Below are positions 37,103 through 44,982 of a stretch of DNA of 64,000 bases, piece after piece (the first letter of the stretch is position 1; every line of letters begins with the position of its first letter). The notes under the pieces are model-generated. The model was given only the letters and a program-made list of their open reading frames with translations. It had not been told where the DNA came from and did no database searches. The position numbers were made by a program, and so were the translations under genes. The DNA is from JALZVT01 sp039029135 (lineage in GTDB: Bacteria; Pseudomonadota; Gammaproteobacteria; Pseudomonadales; Azotimanducaceae): positions 62,001 to 126,000 of the forward strand of contig JBCCGT010000003.1 in NCBI GenBank assembly GCA_039029135.1, given 5' to 3'.

Positions 37103-37855
37103 ATGAAAGTATTGGTGCCCGTGAAGCGGGTTGTGGACTACAACGTCAAGGTCCGGGTCAAGCCCGACGGCTCGGCCGTAGATCTCAACAACGTCAAAAT
37201 GTCGGTCAATCCGTTTTGCGAGATCGCGATCGAAGAGGCGGTGCGTCTTAAGGAAGCTGGCACCGCCAGCGAAGTCGTCGCGGTCGCAGTGGGGGCGAGC
37301 AACTGCCAGGAGCAGCTGCGGACCTGTCTAGCGCTAGGCGCCGATCGCGCCGTGCTGATCGAGACGGACGAAGACCTGCAGCCGCTCGGAATTGCCCGCG
37401 CGCTCGCCGCGTTGCAGGAAAAGGAGCAAGCCGGGCTGGTTATTTTCGGTAAGCAGAGCATCGATGGCGACAACAGCCAGACCGGTCAGATGTTCGCGGC
37501 GCTAGCAGGCATGGCGCAGGGCACCTTTGCCTCCGAGGTCAGCATCGACGGCGACAGCGTCACCGTCATCCGCGAGGTCGACGGCGGCTTGCAAACGGTG
37601 AAGCTGAAGTTGCCGGCAGTCGTGACGACGGATTTGCGTCTCAACGAACCGCGCTATGCCTCGCTGCCCAACATCATGAAGGCGAAGAAGAAGCCGCTGG
37701 ACGTGACCAACCCGGGCGAGCTGGGTGTCGACGTCGCGCCGACTGTCGAGGTGTTGAACGTCGCACCTCCCGCAGAGCGCGAGGCCGGTATCATTGTCGA
37801 ATCGGTCGATGAACTGGTCGAGAAACTGAAGAACGAAGCGAAGGTGATTTCATGA
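37103..37855 (+). CDS. etfB: Electron transfer flavoprotein beta subunit
   Basis: A 250-residue subunit that, with EtfA, forms the soluble acceptor for acyl-CoA and related dehydrogenases. It begins MKVLVPVKRVVDYNVKVRVK. It contains the AMP-binding region (VAVGASNCQEQLRTCLALGADRA-type segment, GKQSIDGDNSQTGQM) and the recognition loop LRLNEPRYASLPNIMKAKKKP that docks onto partner dehydrogenases. ATG 37103 is preceded by GAAGGTGAAAG. The stop overlaps the etfA start by four bases (ATGA). Confidence 0.96.
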   Translation: MKVLVPVKRVVDYNVKVRVKPDGSAVDLNNVKMSVNPFCEIAIEEAVRLKEAGTASEVVAVAVGASNCQEQLRTCLALGADRAVLIETDEDLQPLGIARALAALQEKEQAGLVIFGKQSIDGDNSQTGQMFAALAGMAQGTFASEVSIDGDSVTVIREVDGGLQTVKLKLPAVVTTDLRLNEPRYASLPNIMKAKKKPLDVTNPGELGVDVAPTVEVLNVAPPAEREAGIIVESVDELVEKLKNEAKVIS

Positions 37856-38781
37856 GCGTCCTGCTGGTAGCCGATCACGACAACGCCGAACTGAAGGCGG
37901 TTACTTTCAACGCGCTGGCCGCGGCACTCGAGATGGACAGCGCGGTCGACATCCTGGTCGCCGGCTCTGGCTGTGCGGCAGTCGCGGATGCGGCAGCGCA
38001 GGCACCGGGCGTCGGCAAGGTGTTGCTGGCGGACAACGCGGCCTATGCGGCCGCGCTGCCGGAAAACGTGGCGCCGTTGGTCGCGGAACTCGCGTCTGGC
38101 TATGGCCACGTCGTCACCGCACACACGACGACGGGCAAGAACTTTCTGCCTCGGGTCGCAGCACAGCTGGGCGTCGCGCAGGTCTCCGACATCATCGGCG
38201 TGGATGCGCCTGATACGTTCAAGCGGCCGATCTACGCCGGCAATGTGATCGCCACCGTGAAGGCGAACGATGCGATCAAGGTCGTGTCGGTACGCGGCAC
38301 GGGCTTCGATCCGGCGCCGTCGACCGGTGGTTCGGCTAGCGTCGAGGCCGTAGATGCGGCGCATGACGCCGGCCTGTCCGAGTTCGTCGGCGAAGAAATC
38401 GCCAAGTCCGAACGACCCGAGCTAACCGCCGCAGGCATCGTCATTTCTGGCGGTCGCGGCATGGGCAGCGGTGAGAACTTTGCGCTGCTGGACGGTATCG
38501 CCGACAAACTTGGCGCTGCCATCGGTGCCTCGCGCGCGGCTGTGGACGCAGGCTTCGTACCCAACGACATGCAGGTCGGTCAGACCGGCAAGATCGTGGC
38601 CCCGGACCTCTACATTGCCGTCGGCATCTCCGGTGCGATCCAGCACCTGGCCGGGATGAAGGACTCCAAGGTCATCGTCGCGATCAACAAGGACGAGGAC
38701 GCGCCGATCTTCCAGGTCGCCGACTACGGTCTGGTCGCGGATCTCTTCAAAGCCCTCCCAGAGCTAGAAGCGGCACTTTAG
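37852..38781 (+). CDS. etfA: Electron transfer flavoprotein alpha subunit
   Basis: A 309-residue FAD-binding subunit. It starts MSVLLVADHDNAELK. The FAD domain in the C-terminal half carries SGGRGMGSGENFALLD, VDAGFVPNDMQVGQTGKIVAPDLYIAVGISGAIQHLAGMKDS and INKDEDAPIFQVADYGLVADLF, all diagnostic. It is coupled to etfB by a 4-base overlap and followed at once by two strong hairpins. Complex partner: EtfB; electron acceptor: the ETF-QO encoded divergently. Confidence 0.96.
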   Translation: MSVLLVADHDNAELKAVTFNALAAALEMDSAVDILVAGSGCAAVADAAAQAPGVGKVLLADNAAYAAALPENVAPLVAELASGYGHVVTAHTTTGKNFLPRVAAQLGVAQVSDIIGVDAPDTFKRPIYAGNVIATVKANDAIKVVSVRGTGFDPAPSTGGSASVEAVDAAHDAGLSEFVGEEIAKSERPELTAAGIVISGGRGMGSGENFALLDGIADKLGAAIGASRAAVDAGFVPNDMQVGQTGKIVAPDLYIAVGISGAIQHLAGMKDSKVIVAINKDEDAPIFQVADYGLVADLFKALPELEAAL

Positions 38782-38811
38782 GCGTTATCGGCTCGTAGAG
38801 CCGATAACGCC
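38781..38811 (+). terminator. Perfect hairpin immediately after etfA
   Basis: GGCGTTATCGGCTC and its exact complement are separated by GTA: 14 pairs, 3-base loop. The hairpin begins at the last base of the etfA stop codon. No U-tract follows, so it may stabilise the mRNA 3' end rather than terminate intrinsically. Confidence 0.5.
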
Positions 38812-38821
38812 TGCCTCGCCA

Positions 38822-38846
38822 GCAGCTTGCGCATAGCGCAAGCTGC
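38822..38846. other. Second perfect hairpin downstream of etfA
   Basis: GCAGCTTGCGC-ATA-GCGCAAGCTGC gives 11 pairs with a 3-base loop, only ten bases after the previous hairpin. It could serve the convergent pyrB transcript or act with the first hairpin as a 3'-end block. Confidence 0.5.
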
Positions 38847-38903
38847 GAGAGAGGGCGGGGTGGAAGGTTGCGCGTAAGCGCCCAACACCGATTCACTCTT
38901 CAT

Positions 38904-38985
38904 GCCAGCGCTCCGCGCTGGCTGCGACTGCGTCCGCGGTCGCTTCCGCTATCGCGGAACGGTCTAGGTTGTCTGGGCTGGTTGG
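38904..38985 (+). repeat. Triple-hairpin dispersed repeat, copy A
   Basis: Three stem-loops follow without gaps: GCCAGCG-CTCCG-CGCTGGC (38904-38922), GCGACTGC/GCGGTCGC (38924-38943) and TTCCGC-TATC-GCGGAA (38944-38959). A 56-bp segment with the same three stems in inverted orientation lies at 45060-45115, and similarity continues for about 26 bp beyond the third stem. Copy A lies between the convergent genes etfA and pyrB, a typical site for REP-like elements. Confidence 0.75.
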
Positions 38986-39053
38986 GTAGGGATTGCGGGG
39001 GTTGGGTAACTCCTGAGCGATCGTGCGCACCGCCCTAATCATTTGAGCACTCA

Positions 39054-40079
39054 CTAAGCCCCGTGCGGCTGATCCCTGCGGTTGCGCCAGCTCACCGGGC
39101 GTTCGTAGGCCTGCACCGTATCCGCCACGTCCAGAATCAGCGCGAACAGCGCCATGCGGACCAGCACGCCGTTGTCGGTCTGGCGGAAGATTGCGAGGTT
39201 CGGGTTGCTGTTCAGGTCGTCGTCCAGCTCGCGAGCGGCCGAACGCGAGTCCCGGGGCAGGGGATGCATGATCACCGTATTGGGCTCGCAGTGCTGGGTA
39301 TAGACCGACTGATTGAGTCGAAACAACCCGCGATAGCGATCGGCCTCGGCCTGATCGGGGAAGCGCTCTTCCTGGGTCCGCGTCACATAGAGGATGTCCA
39401 CGTTGTGGATGCCGCTGGCCAGTTCCGCGTGGGTTTCGATTTGATGTCCCGTGCCGCGCAGTTCCTCGATGAGTCCTTCGGGCGCGGCGAGCTGCGGGGG
39501 CGACACCAGCTTGATGTGTATGTCGTCGAAGAAGCCCAGAATGCGCATCAGGCTGTGGGCGGCGCGGCCGTACTTGAGATCGCCAATCAGCGCGATGCGC
39601 AGCCCGTCGATCCCGCGCCCGGTGGCCTGCAACTCGCGGCGAATGGTGTACAGATCCAGCAGCGCCTGACTGGGATGTTCGTTGGGCCCGTCGCCGCCGT
39701 TGATGACGGGTACCCGGCTAGCGGTTGCGAACTCCGCAACCGATCCGGCCTCCGGGTGGCGCATGCAGATCACGTCGCTGTAACCGGACAGGACCCGCGC
39801 GGTGTCGAACAGCGACTCGCCCTTTGCCAGCGAACTGGTGCGGATCTCGCTGGTCTCCCGAACCTCGCCGCCCAGCAGATTGAAGGCGCTGCCGAACGAC
39901 ATGCGCGTGCGGGTGCTGGGCTCGAAAAACATGTTGGAGAGGATGGCACCCTCCAACACCCGCGTGATGCGCTGCCGCTGGGCGTAGGGCTCCATGCGAT
40001 CGGCGACCTCGAAGACGCGCTCGATACCCGCTCGCTCGAACTGGGACACCGAGAGAATGTGCATGCCTGGGAAATTCAT
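39054..40079 (-). CDS. pyrB: Aspartate carbamoyltransferase catalytic subunit
   Basis: A 341-residue enzyme that joins carbamoyl phosphate and aspartate in pyrimidine synthesis. The carbamoyl-phosphate loop FFEPSTRTRMSFGSAF is present. So are the SLAKGESLFDTARVLSGY loop, the MRHPEAGS segment, NGGDGPNEHPSQALLDLYTI and the C-terminal HPLPRDSR. ATG 40079 (or ATG 40064) precedes the conserved HILSVSQF; the open frame to 40262 has no family support. No pyrI or pyrC adjoins it. It is divergent from gspE. Confidence 0.95.
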   Translation of the reverse strand: MNFPGMHILSVSQFERAGIERVFEVADRMEPYAQRQRITRVLEGAILSNMFFEPSTRTRMSFGSAFNLLGGEVRETSEIRTSSLAKGESLFDTARVLSGYSDVICMRHPEAGSVAEFATASRVPVINGGDGPNEHPSQALLDLYTIRRELQATGRGIDGLRIALIGDLKYGRAAHSLMRILGFFDDIHIKLVSPPQLAAPEGLIEELRGTGHQIETHAELASGIHNVDILYVTRTQEERFPDQAEADRYRGLFRLNQSVYTQHCEPNTVIMHPLPRDSRSAARELDDDLNSNPNLAIFRQTDNGVLVRMALFALILDVADTVQAYERPVSWRNRRDQPHGA

Positions 40080-40521
40080 GGCCAATTTGCTTGTCCTAAG
40101 CCGGATGAAGCGGCAATTGTCGTGGCTCTGTTGTGGATCGGCGCGCCGCCGCGGGTGCTGTTTTGTCGACCGGTGCGCACGGCGGGTGTGATGTTCGCCC
40201 ACCGGGACGGCAGAGGGCAACGTCGCCTGCATGCCGGATGCGCCGTTTCCCGACTTTGCCACTCAGGGCTGCGCAGGCGGCGGTTATGCGACTGGGCCGG
40301 CCAGGAGCGAATGCGCGCGATCCGTGAACTTTGGTCTGGCGCACTGTGTCGAAAGGACCCGGTGGTATCATCATCCGATCGGGAAACTGCGGCTGTGCCG
40401 GGTACGGGTTGAGCGGTGCCGAATTCGAACTCGGCGGATCCCCGTGGACCGTGGATAGCGCAGTCGCGGACCCCAGACGCCGGCAGCGGATGCCCGCAAA
40501 GATCAAGATCAGGAAGCCTAC
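40080..40521. other. Divergent intergenic region pyrB / gspE
   Basis: A 442-bp region with no credible ORF. TATCAT at 40366-40371 is a possible -10 for the secretion operon, but no matching -35 was found. A small palindrome GCCGA/TCGGC (40418-40435) resembles a lone tRNA T-arm but has no surrounding tRNA. No attenuator for pyrB is evident. Confidence 0.3.
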
Positions 40522-42111
40522 ATGTCTGATATCGCTCCCACACCGAATGTCGCGCCGGTTCCGGGCGGGCTGGACGCGACCGCGACCGCCGATGCTGCGG
40601 ACGAATCGCTTGAGAACGGGCACGCGGCGGAGCCCTCCAGTTCGCCTCTGCCGTTCGCCTTCGCGCGCAAGTTCGGCGTGGTCGTGACCGGCGAGCGCAT
40701 GCCCGACGGTCGCGCCGTGGTCGCCTGCACCGGCCAGCCGGCGCTGACGACTCTCGCCGAGATCAAGCGCTACGTGCGCGACGGCCTGGTGATGAAGGCC
40801 ATCGGCGAAACCGAATTCGACGAGCTGTTGACCAACGTGTATTCGCGGGATTCATCGGCCGCCAAGCAGATGGTCGAGGACATGGGCGACGAGCTCGATC
40901 TGGCGAGCCTCGCCGATTCCGTGCCCGAGACGGAGGATCTGCTCGATCAGGAAGACGACGCGCCGATCATCCGCCTGATCAACGCGCTGCTCGCCGAGGC
41001 GATCCGCGAGAACGCATCTGACATTCACATCGAGACGTTCGAGCGCGAGCTGACGGTGCGTTTTCGCGTCGACGGCGTCATGCGCGAAGTCGTGCGGCCC
41101 AAGCGCGCGCTCGCGCCGCTGCTGGTGTCGCGCATCAAGGTCATGGCGAAACTCGACATCGCAGAGAAACGCATCCCCCAGGACGGCCGCATCAGCCTGC
41201 GCATTGGCGGTCGCGAGGTCGACGTGCGCGTCTCAACGCTGCCGGCCGCCAACGGCGAGCGCGTGGTGATGCGTCTGCTCGACAAGCAGGCGGGCCGGCT
41301 GAACCTGAACCGGCTCGGCATGGACGAAGAGAACCTCGACAAGCTGCGCGAGCTGGTGAATCGGCCCCACGGCATCTTCCTCGTCACCGGACCGACCGGT
41401 TCGGGTAAGACCACCACGCTGTACTCGTCGCTTGCAGAGCTCAACGCCACGACGATCAATGTGTTGACCGTCGAAGATCCCATCGAATACAACCTCAGCG
41501 GCATCGGTCAGACTCAGGTGAACACCAAGGCCGACATGACCTTCGCCCGCGGTCTGCGCGCGATCCTGCGCCAGGACCCCGACGTCGTCATGGTCGGCGA
41601 GATACGCGACCTCGAAACGGCCGAGATCGCGGTGCAGGCGTCGCTCACCGGCCACCTGGTGCTCAGCACGCTGCACACCAACTCGGCCGTCGGCGCCATC
41701 ACGCGCCTCATCGACATGGGCGTCGAGCCGTTCCTGCTGTCCACCTCGCTGGTCGGCGTGCTGGCCCAGCGGCTGGTGCGAACCCTGTGCCCGGACTGCA
41801 AAGTCATGCAGGACGCCGACGCCAGCGAGTGTCTGTTCCTGGGCGTCGAACCCACGTGGCCGCCGAAGGTCTATCACCCCGGCGGCTGCGATGCCTGCGG
41901 CCACAGCGGCTATCGAGGGCGGACGGGCATCTATGAGCTCATCGTGGTGGACGATGCCCTGCGGCAGCAGATTCACGATCAGGTCTCTGAGGGCGAGCTG
42001 ACAAAATACGTGCGCCAGTTCTCGCCGGGCATCCGCGAAGATGGACGTACCCGGGTTCTGCAGGGCGATACTACGGTGTCGGAAATCCTGCGCGTGACGA
42101 CAGAGGACTAG
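40522..42111 (+). CDS. gspE: Type II secretion ATPase GspE
   Basis: A 529-residue hexameric cytoplasmic ATPase that powers the type II secretion pseudopilus. The N-terminal domain is short and acidic, followed by EAIRENASDIHIETFE. Walker A is GPTGSGKTTTLY, the Asp box is GEIRDLETAEIAVQASLTGH, and the His box follows (LSTLHTNSAVGA). The zinc-binding tetra-Cys module CPDC...CDAC and the C-terminal GRTGIYELI are intact. AGGAAG precedes ATG 40522. It opens the operon gspEFGHIJKLM; gspC and gspD are not in the window. Confidence 0.95.
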   Translation: MSDIAPTPNVAPVPGGLDATATADAADESLENGHAAEPSSSPLPFAFARKFGVVVTGERMPDGRAVVACTGQPALTTLAEIKRYVRDGLVMKAIGETEFDELLTNVYSRDSSAAKQMVEDMGDELDLASLADSVPETEDLLDQEDDAPIIRLINALLAEAIRENASDIHIETFERELTVRFRVDGVMREVVRPKRALAPLLVSRIKVMAKLDIAEKRIPQDGRISLRIGGREVDVRVSTLPAANGERVVMRLLDKQAGRLNLNRLGMDEENLDKLRELVNRPHGIFLVTGPTGSGKTTTLYSSLAELNATTINVLTVEDPIEYNLSGIGQTQVNTKADMTFARGLRAILRQDPDVVMVGEIRDLETAEIAVQASLTGHLVLSTLHTNSAVGAITRLIDMGVEPFLLSTSLVGVLAQRLVRTLCPDCKVMQDADASECLFLGVEPTWPPKVYHPGGCDACGHSGYRGRTGIYELIVVDDALRQQIHDQVSEGELTKYVRQFSPGIREDGRTRVLQGDTTVSEILRVTTED

Positions 42112-42153
42112 ACGCCTCGGCGCACGCGACCATGGAGTCAGCCAGACAAGGTT

Positions 42154-42205
42154 GGGATCAGAGTCAGGGGTCAGAGTCGTTGCTCTGGCCCCTGACTCTG
42201 ACCCC
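42154..42205. repeat. Long GGGGTCAGAGTC palindrome between gspE and gspF
   Basis: The arm CAGAGTCAGGGGTCAGAG (42159-42176) pairs with CTCTGGCCCCTGACTCTG (42183-42200) around a six-base loop with one mismatch. Flanking bases extend the stem to about 23 positions. Each arm itself contains the direct repeat CAGAGTC/TCAGAG. Short sequences of the GGGGTCAGAGTC type are familiar as REP-like debris near REP-associated transposases in proteobacteria; no transposase is present here. Confidence 0.8.
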
Positions 42206-42251
42206 TGCTTTGGCCCGCGCTTTGCTGACTCGTCTCTGAGGACATCAGGCC

Positions 42252-43472
42252 ATGGCGGCTTACGAATACATCGCGCTCGATTCGGGCGGCAAGCAAAAAA
42301 AGGGCATCCTGGAGGCCGACAGCGTCCGCCAGATTCGCCAGCTGCTGCGCGATCAGGGGCTGACGCCGCTGTCGGTAGATGCGGCCGCCGAGGGCAAGAC
42401 CGCGAAAGACGGTGGCGGCAGCTTCAGCTTCGGTCAGCGGCGCCTGAACGGGCTGGACCTCGCGATGTTTACCCGCCAGCTGTCGACGCTGTTGACCGCG
42501 TCGCTGCCACTGGAGGAGGCGCTGGCCGCCTGTGCCCAACAGTCGGAAAAGCGCCACGTCACCGCGCTCGTCATGGCCGTGCGCAGCAAGGTTCTGGAAG
42601 GGTTTTCGCTGGCGGCGGCGTTCGGCGAGTTTCCTACCAGCTTCAACATGCTGTACCGCTCAACGGTTGCCGCCGGCGAGCAGTCCGGATTTCTCGATCG
42701 GGTGCTGAACAATCTCGCGGACTACACCGAGAAGCGCTTCGAGTCGCGTCGCGACGTCGAGATGGCGCTGTTTTACCCGGTGATCATCCTCTGTCTCGCG
42801 CTGCTCATCGTTGGCGGACTGGTGACCTACATCGTCCCGGAGATGGTGCGCGTCTTCGAAAACATGGGCCAAGACCTGCCGGTCATGACCCAGGTGCTGA
42901 TCGCCACGAGCGACTTTCTGCGCGGCTGGTGGTGGGCGCTGTTCCTGTTTATCTGGCTGGCGGTGATCGTCGTGCGCTGGGCGCTCAGTCAGCCCGCGAT
43001 CAGGCAGAAGTTCGACGCGCGCGTGCTGCGATTGCCCCTCATCGGGCGCGTCGCCCGGTCCGGTAACGCCTCGCGCTATGCCTCGACGCTCAGCATTCTG
43101 ACGCAGAGCGGCGTGCCGCTGGTCGAGGCCATGACCATTGCCGCTGACGTCGTGACCAACACGGTGCTGCGGCGCCGTCTGCGCCAGGCGACCCAGCGCG
43201 TCAGCGAGGGGTCGAGCCTGCGCGCGGCGCTGGAGACCGTCGGCTACTTCCCGCCGATGTTCCTGCACATGGTCGCGAGCGGCGAGGCGAGCGGCGAACT
43301 CGACAGCATGCTGTCGCGGGTCGCGGACTATCAGCAGACGGAACTGGAACGAGTCGTGAACACGGTCGTCAAACTGTTTGAGCCGATGATGCTCCTGTTC
43401 ATGGGTGGACTGGTCATGATCATCGTGATGGCAATTCTGCTACCCATACTCAACATGAATTCCTTAGTATAA
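42252..43472 (+). CDS. gspF: Type II secretion inner-membrane platform protein GspF
   Basis: A 406-residue polytopic protein. The two homologous cytoplasmic T2SSF domains are visible (LAMFTRQLSTLLTASLPLEEAL and ASRYASTLSILTQSGVPLVEAM), with hydrophobic helices after each. The final helix MMLLFMGGLVMIIVMAILLPIL is typical. It starts with MAAYEYIALDSGGKQKKGI as in the family. GAGGA precedes ATG 42252. It is separated from gspE by 140 bases that hold a palindromic repeat, unlike the tightly packed genes that follow. Confidence 0.95.
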   Translation: MAAYEYIALDSGGKQKKGILEADSVRQIRQLLRDQGLTPLSVDAAAEGKTAKDGGGSFSFGQRRLNGLDLAMFTRQLSTLLTASLPLEEALAACAQQSEKRHVTALVMAVRSKVLEGFSLAAAFGEFPTSFNMLYRSTVAAGEQSGFLDRVLNNLADYTEKRFESRRDVEMALFYPVIILCLALLIVGGLVTYIVPEMVRVFENMGQDLPVMTQVLIATSDFLRGWWWALFLFIWLAVIVVRWALSQPAIRQKFDARVLRLPLIGRVARSGNASRYASTLSILTQSGVPLVEAMTIAADVVTNTVLRRRLRQATQRVSEGSSLRAALETVGYFPPMFLHMVASGEASGELDSMLSRVADYQQTELERVVNTVVKLFEPMMLLFMGGLVMIIVMAILLPILNMNSLV

Positions 43473-43518
43473 GAGATTGATTTTTAAGCCATTGATTGAT
43501 GGCACGAGGGCTGAATCC

Positions 43519-43971
43519 ATGCGAAGCAATACGCACAAAACACGGCGAATGACCCGGCGTCGCGACGCCGGCTTTACGCTTATCGAAATCCTGGTGGTCG
43601 TTGTGATCCTGGGCATCCTGGGCGCGGTGGTCGCCCCGAACCTGCTCAGTCGTCCCGATCAGGCGCGCGTTACCGCCGCCAAGACGACGCTGCAGAACAT
43701 TGGTAACGCACTCGATATGTACCGCTTGGACAATTTCACCTACCCGTCGAGCGATCAAGGACTCGAGGCTCTGGTCACGCGCCCTAGCGGCTTTCCCGAG
43801 GCCAAGAACTGGAATCCCGACGGCTACATCGACAACTACATGGACCCCTGGGGTAACGAGTACGTTTACGTCAACACCGGCACCAACTTCGAGCTGCTGA
43901 GCTACGGGGCGGATGGCGCCCAGGGCGGCGATGGCACGGGGGCCGATATCAGCTACGCCGACCTGCCCTGA
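43519..43971 (+). CDS. gspG: Type II secretion major pseudopilin GspG
   Basis: A 150-residue prepilin. The short basic leader ends RRRDAG and is followed by FTLIEILVVVVILGILGAVVAP, the cleavage and N-methylation site for prepilin peptidase. The C-terminal part contains YRLDNFTYPSSDQGLEALV and DPWGNEYVY, the calcium-site region conserved in GspG. ATG 43519 has GAGGGC upstream; ATG 43549 would give a shorter leader. The frame is open upstream to 43477, but this gives an implausibly long leader. Confidence 0.95.
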   Translation: MRSNTHKTRRMTRRRDAGFTLIEILVVVVILGILGAVVAPNLLSRPDQARVTAAKTTLQNIGNALDMYRLDNFTYPSSDQGLEALVTRPSGFPEAKNWNPDGYIDNYMDPWGNEYVYVNTGTNFELLSYGADGAQGGDGTGADISYADLP

Positions 43972-44028
43972 CCGGGCCGCGCGCGGGTCGCTCCTGCGTG
44001 CAAGCTCGGTCCGACCGGACAGCCAGAC

Positions 44029-44538
44029 ATGCGACGCGCTCAGGGCTTTACGCTAATCGAAGTGCTCGTCGTGGTCGTGATCGTCGGGGTCATGGCCGGC
44101 ACGGTGGCGCTCAGCTTCACGGGCGCGGATCGCGAGCGGCGCCTGCGCACCGAGGCCGACAAGCTTGCCAATCTGCTGGAAATCACGCGCTTTCAGGCCG
44201 TGCAGCGCAACGAGGAATGGGGCGTGTCGATTCGCGGCGACGGCTATACCTTTGCGCGCTACGAAGAACAGTCGGGCGAGTGGATCGACTGGGAGCAGCG
44301 ACCGCTGAAGCCGGTGACGCTCGAGAACATTCGCCTCGAGGTGACGGTGGATCAGCAGGTGCAACTGCCCGGCGTGTTCGAGGAGTCTCAGCTGCCAGAC
44401 GTTGTGTTTTTCTCCAGCGGCGAATCCCAGTCCTTCGCGATCCGCTTTGAACCGGAGTGGGAGAGCGACCCCTGGTTGCTGGAGAGCGACGGCTTCCAGC
44501 GCGTCGAGGCGGAACGACTGCAGCTGAGGCGACGCTGA
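44029..44538 (+). CDS. gspH: Type II secretion minor pseudopilin GspH
   Basis: A 169-residue prepilin with a six-residue leader MRRAQG followed by FTLIEVLVVVVIVGVMAGTVAL. It continues DRERRLRTEADKLANLLEITRFQAVQRNEEWGV, the GspH helix pattern. It lies 57 bases after gspG, and its stop overlaps the gspI start. Confidence 0.9.
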   Translation: MRRAQGFTLIEVLVVVVIVGVMAGTVALSFTGADRERRLRTEADKLANLLEITRFQAVQRNEEWGVSIRGDGYTFARYEEQSGEWIDWEQRPLKPVTLENIRLEVTVDQQVQLPGVFEESQLPDVVFFSSGESQSFAIRFEPEWESDPWLLESDGFQRVEAERLQLRRR

Positions 44539-44975
44539 TGATGCCGCGCACCACCGCCTCAATCCGTTATAAGTTCAATGAAATCAGGTTCTTAGAACGG
44601 AAATCTGGATTCACTCTCATAGAAATGCTGGTCGCACTGGTGATCCTGGCGGTGGCTTCGGTGGCGATCTACGGGCGCGCCGGACAGTCGGTCTCCCAAC
44701 TCTATTCGCTGGAGCAGCGCACCATCGCCAACTGGATCGCCCAGGATCACATCACCAAGCTGCGGATCGGCCGGCGCAATACGACCGAACCGATCGCCGC
44801 GGGCACCGAGCGCGAAGAGGTCTATGCCGCGAGCCGCCTGTGGGACCTGCGCGTCGAGACGACCGAGACCGATCACCCCTGGATGCATCGCGTCGAAGTC
44901 TACGTCGCCCCGGTGACCGAGGCGGGCGTCGCCGACCCCGTGCACACCTCGACCGCCTTCATCGGGCGCTACTGA
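44538..44975 (+). CDS. gspI: Type II secretion minor pseudopilin GspI
   Basis: A 145-residue prepilin starting at ATG 44538 (TGATGATG overlap with the gspH stop; ATG 44541 is equivalent). The leader is about 24 residues and relatively Arg/Lys/Asn-rich, ending ERKSG, followed by FTLIEMLVALVILAVASVAIYG. WIAQDHITKLRIG and WMHRVEVYV are typical of GspI. The short stretch 44570-44620 encoding the leader is AT-richer than its surroundings. Confidence 0.9.
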   Translation: MMPRTTASIRYKFNEIRFLERKSGFTLIEMLVALVILAVASVAIYGRAGQSVSQLYSLEQRTIANWIAQDHITKLRIGRRNTTEPIAAGTEREEVYAASRLWDLRVETTETDHPWMHRVEVYVAPVTEAGVADPVHTSTAFIGRY

Positions 44976-44982
44976 ACCAGTC

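Noticed and set aside
40418..40435. T-arm-like palindrome GCCGA-ATTCGAAC-TCGGC as a tRNA fragment or attachment site
   Set aside because: No acceptor, D or anticodon arm could be built around it and no integrase is present.
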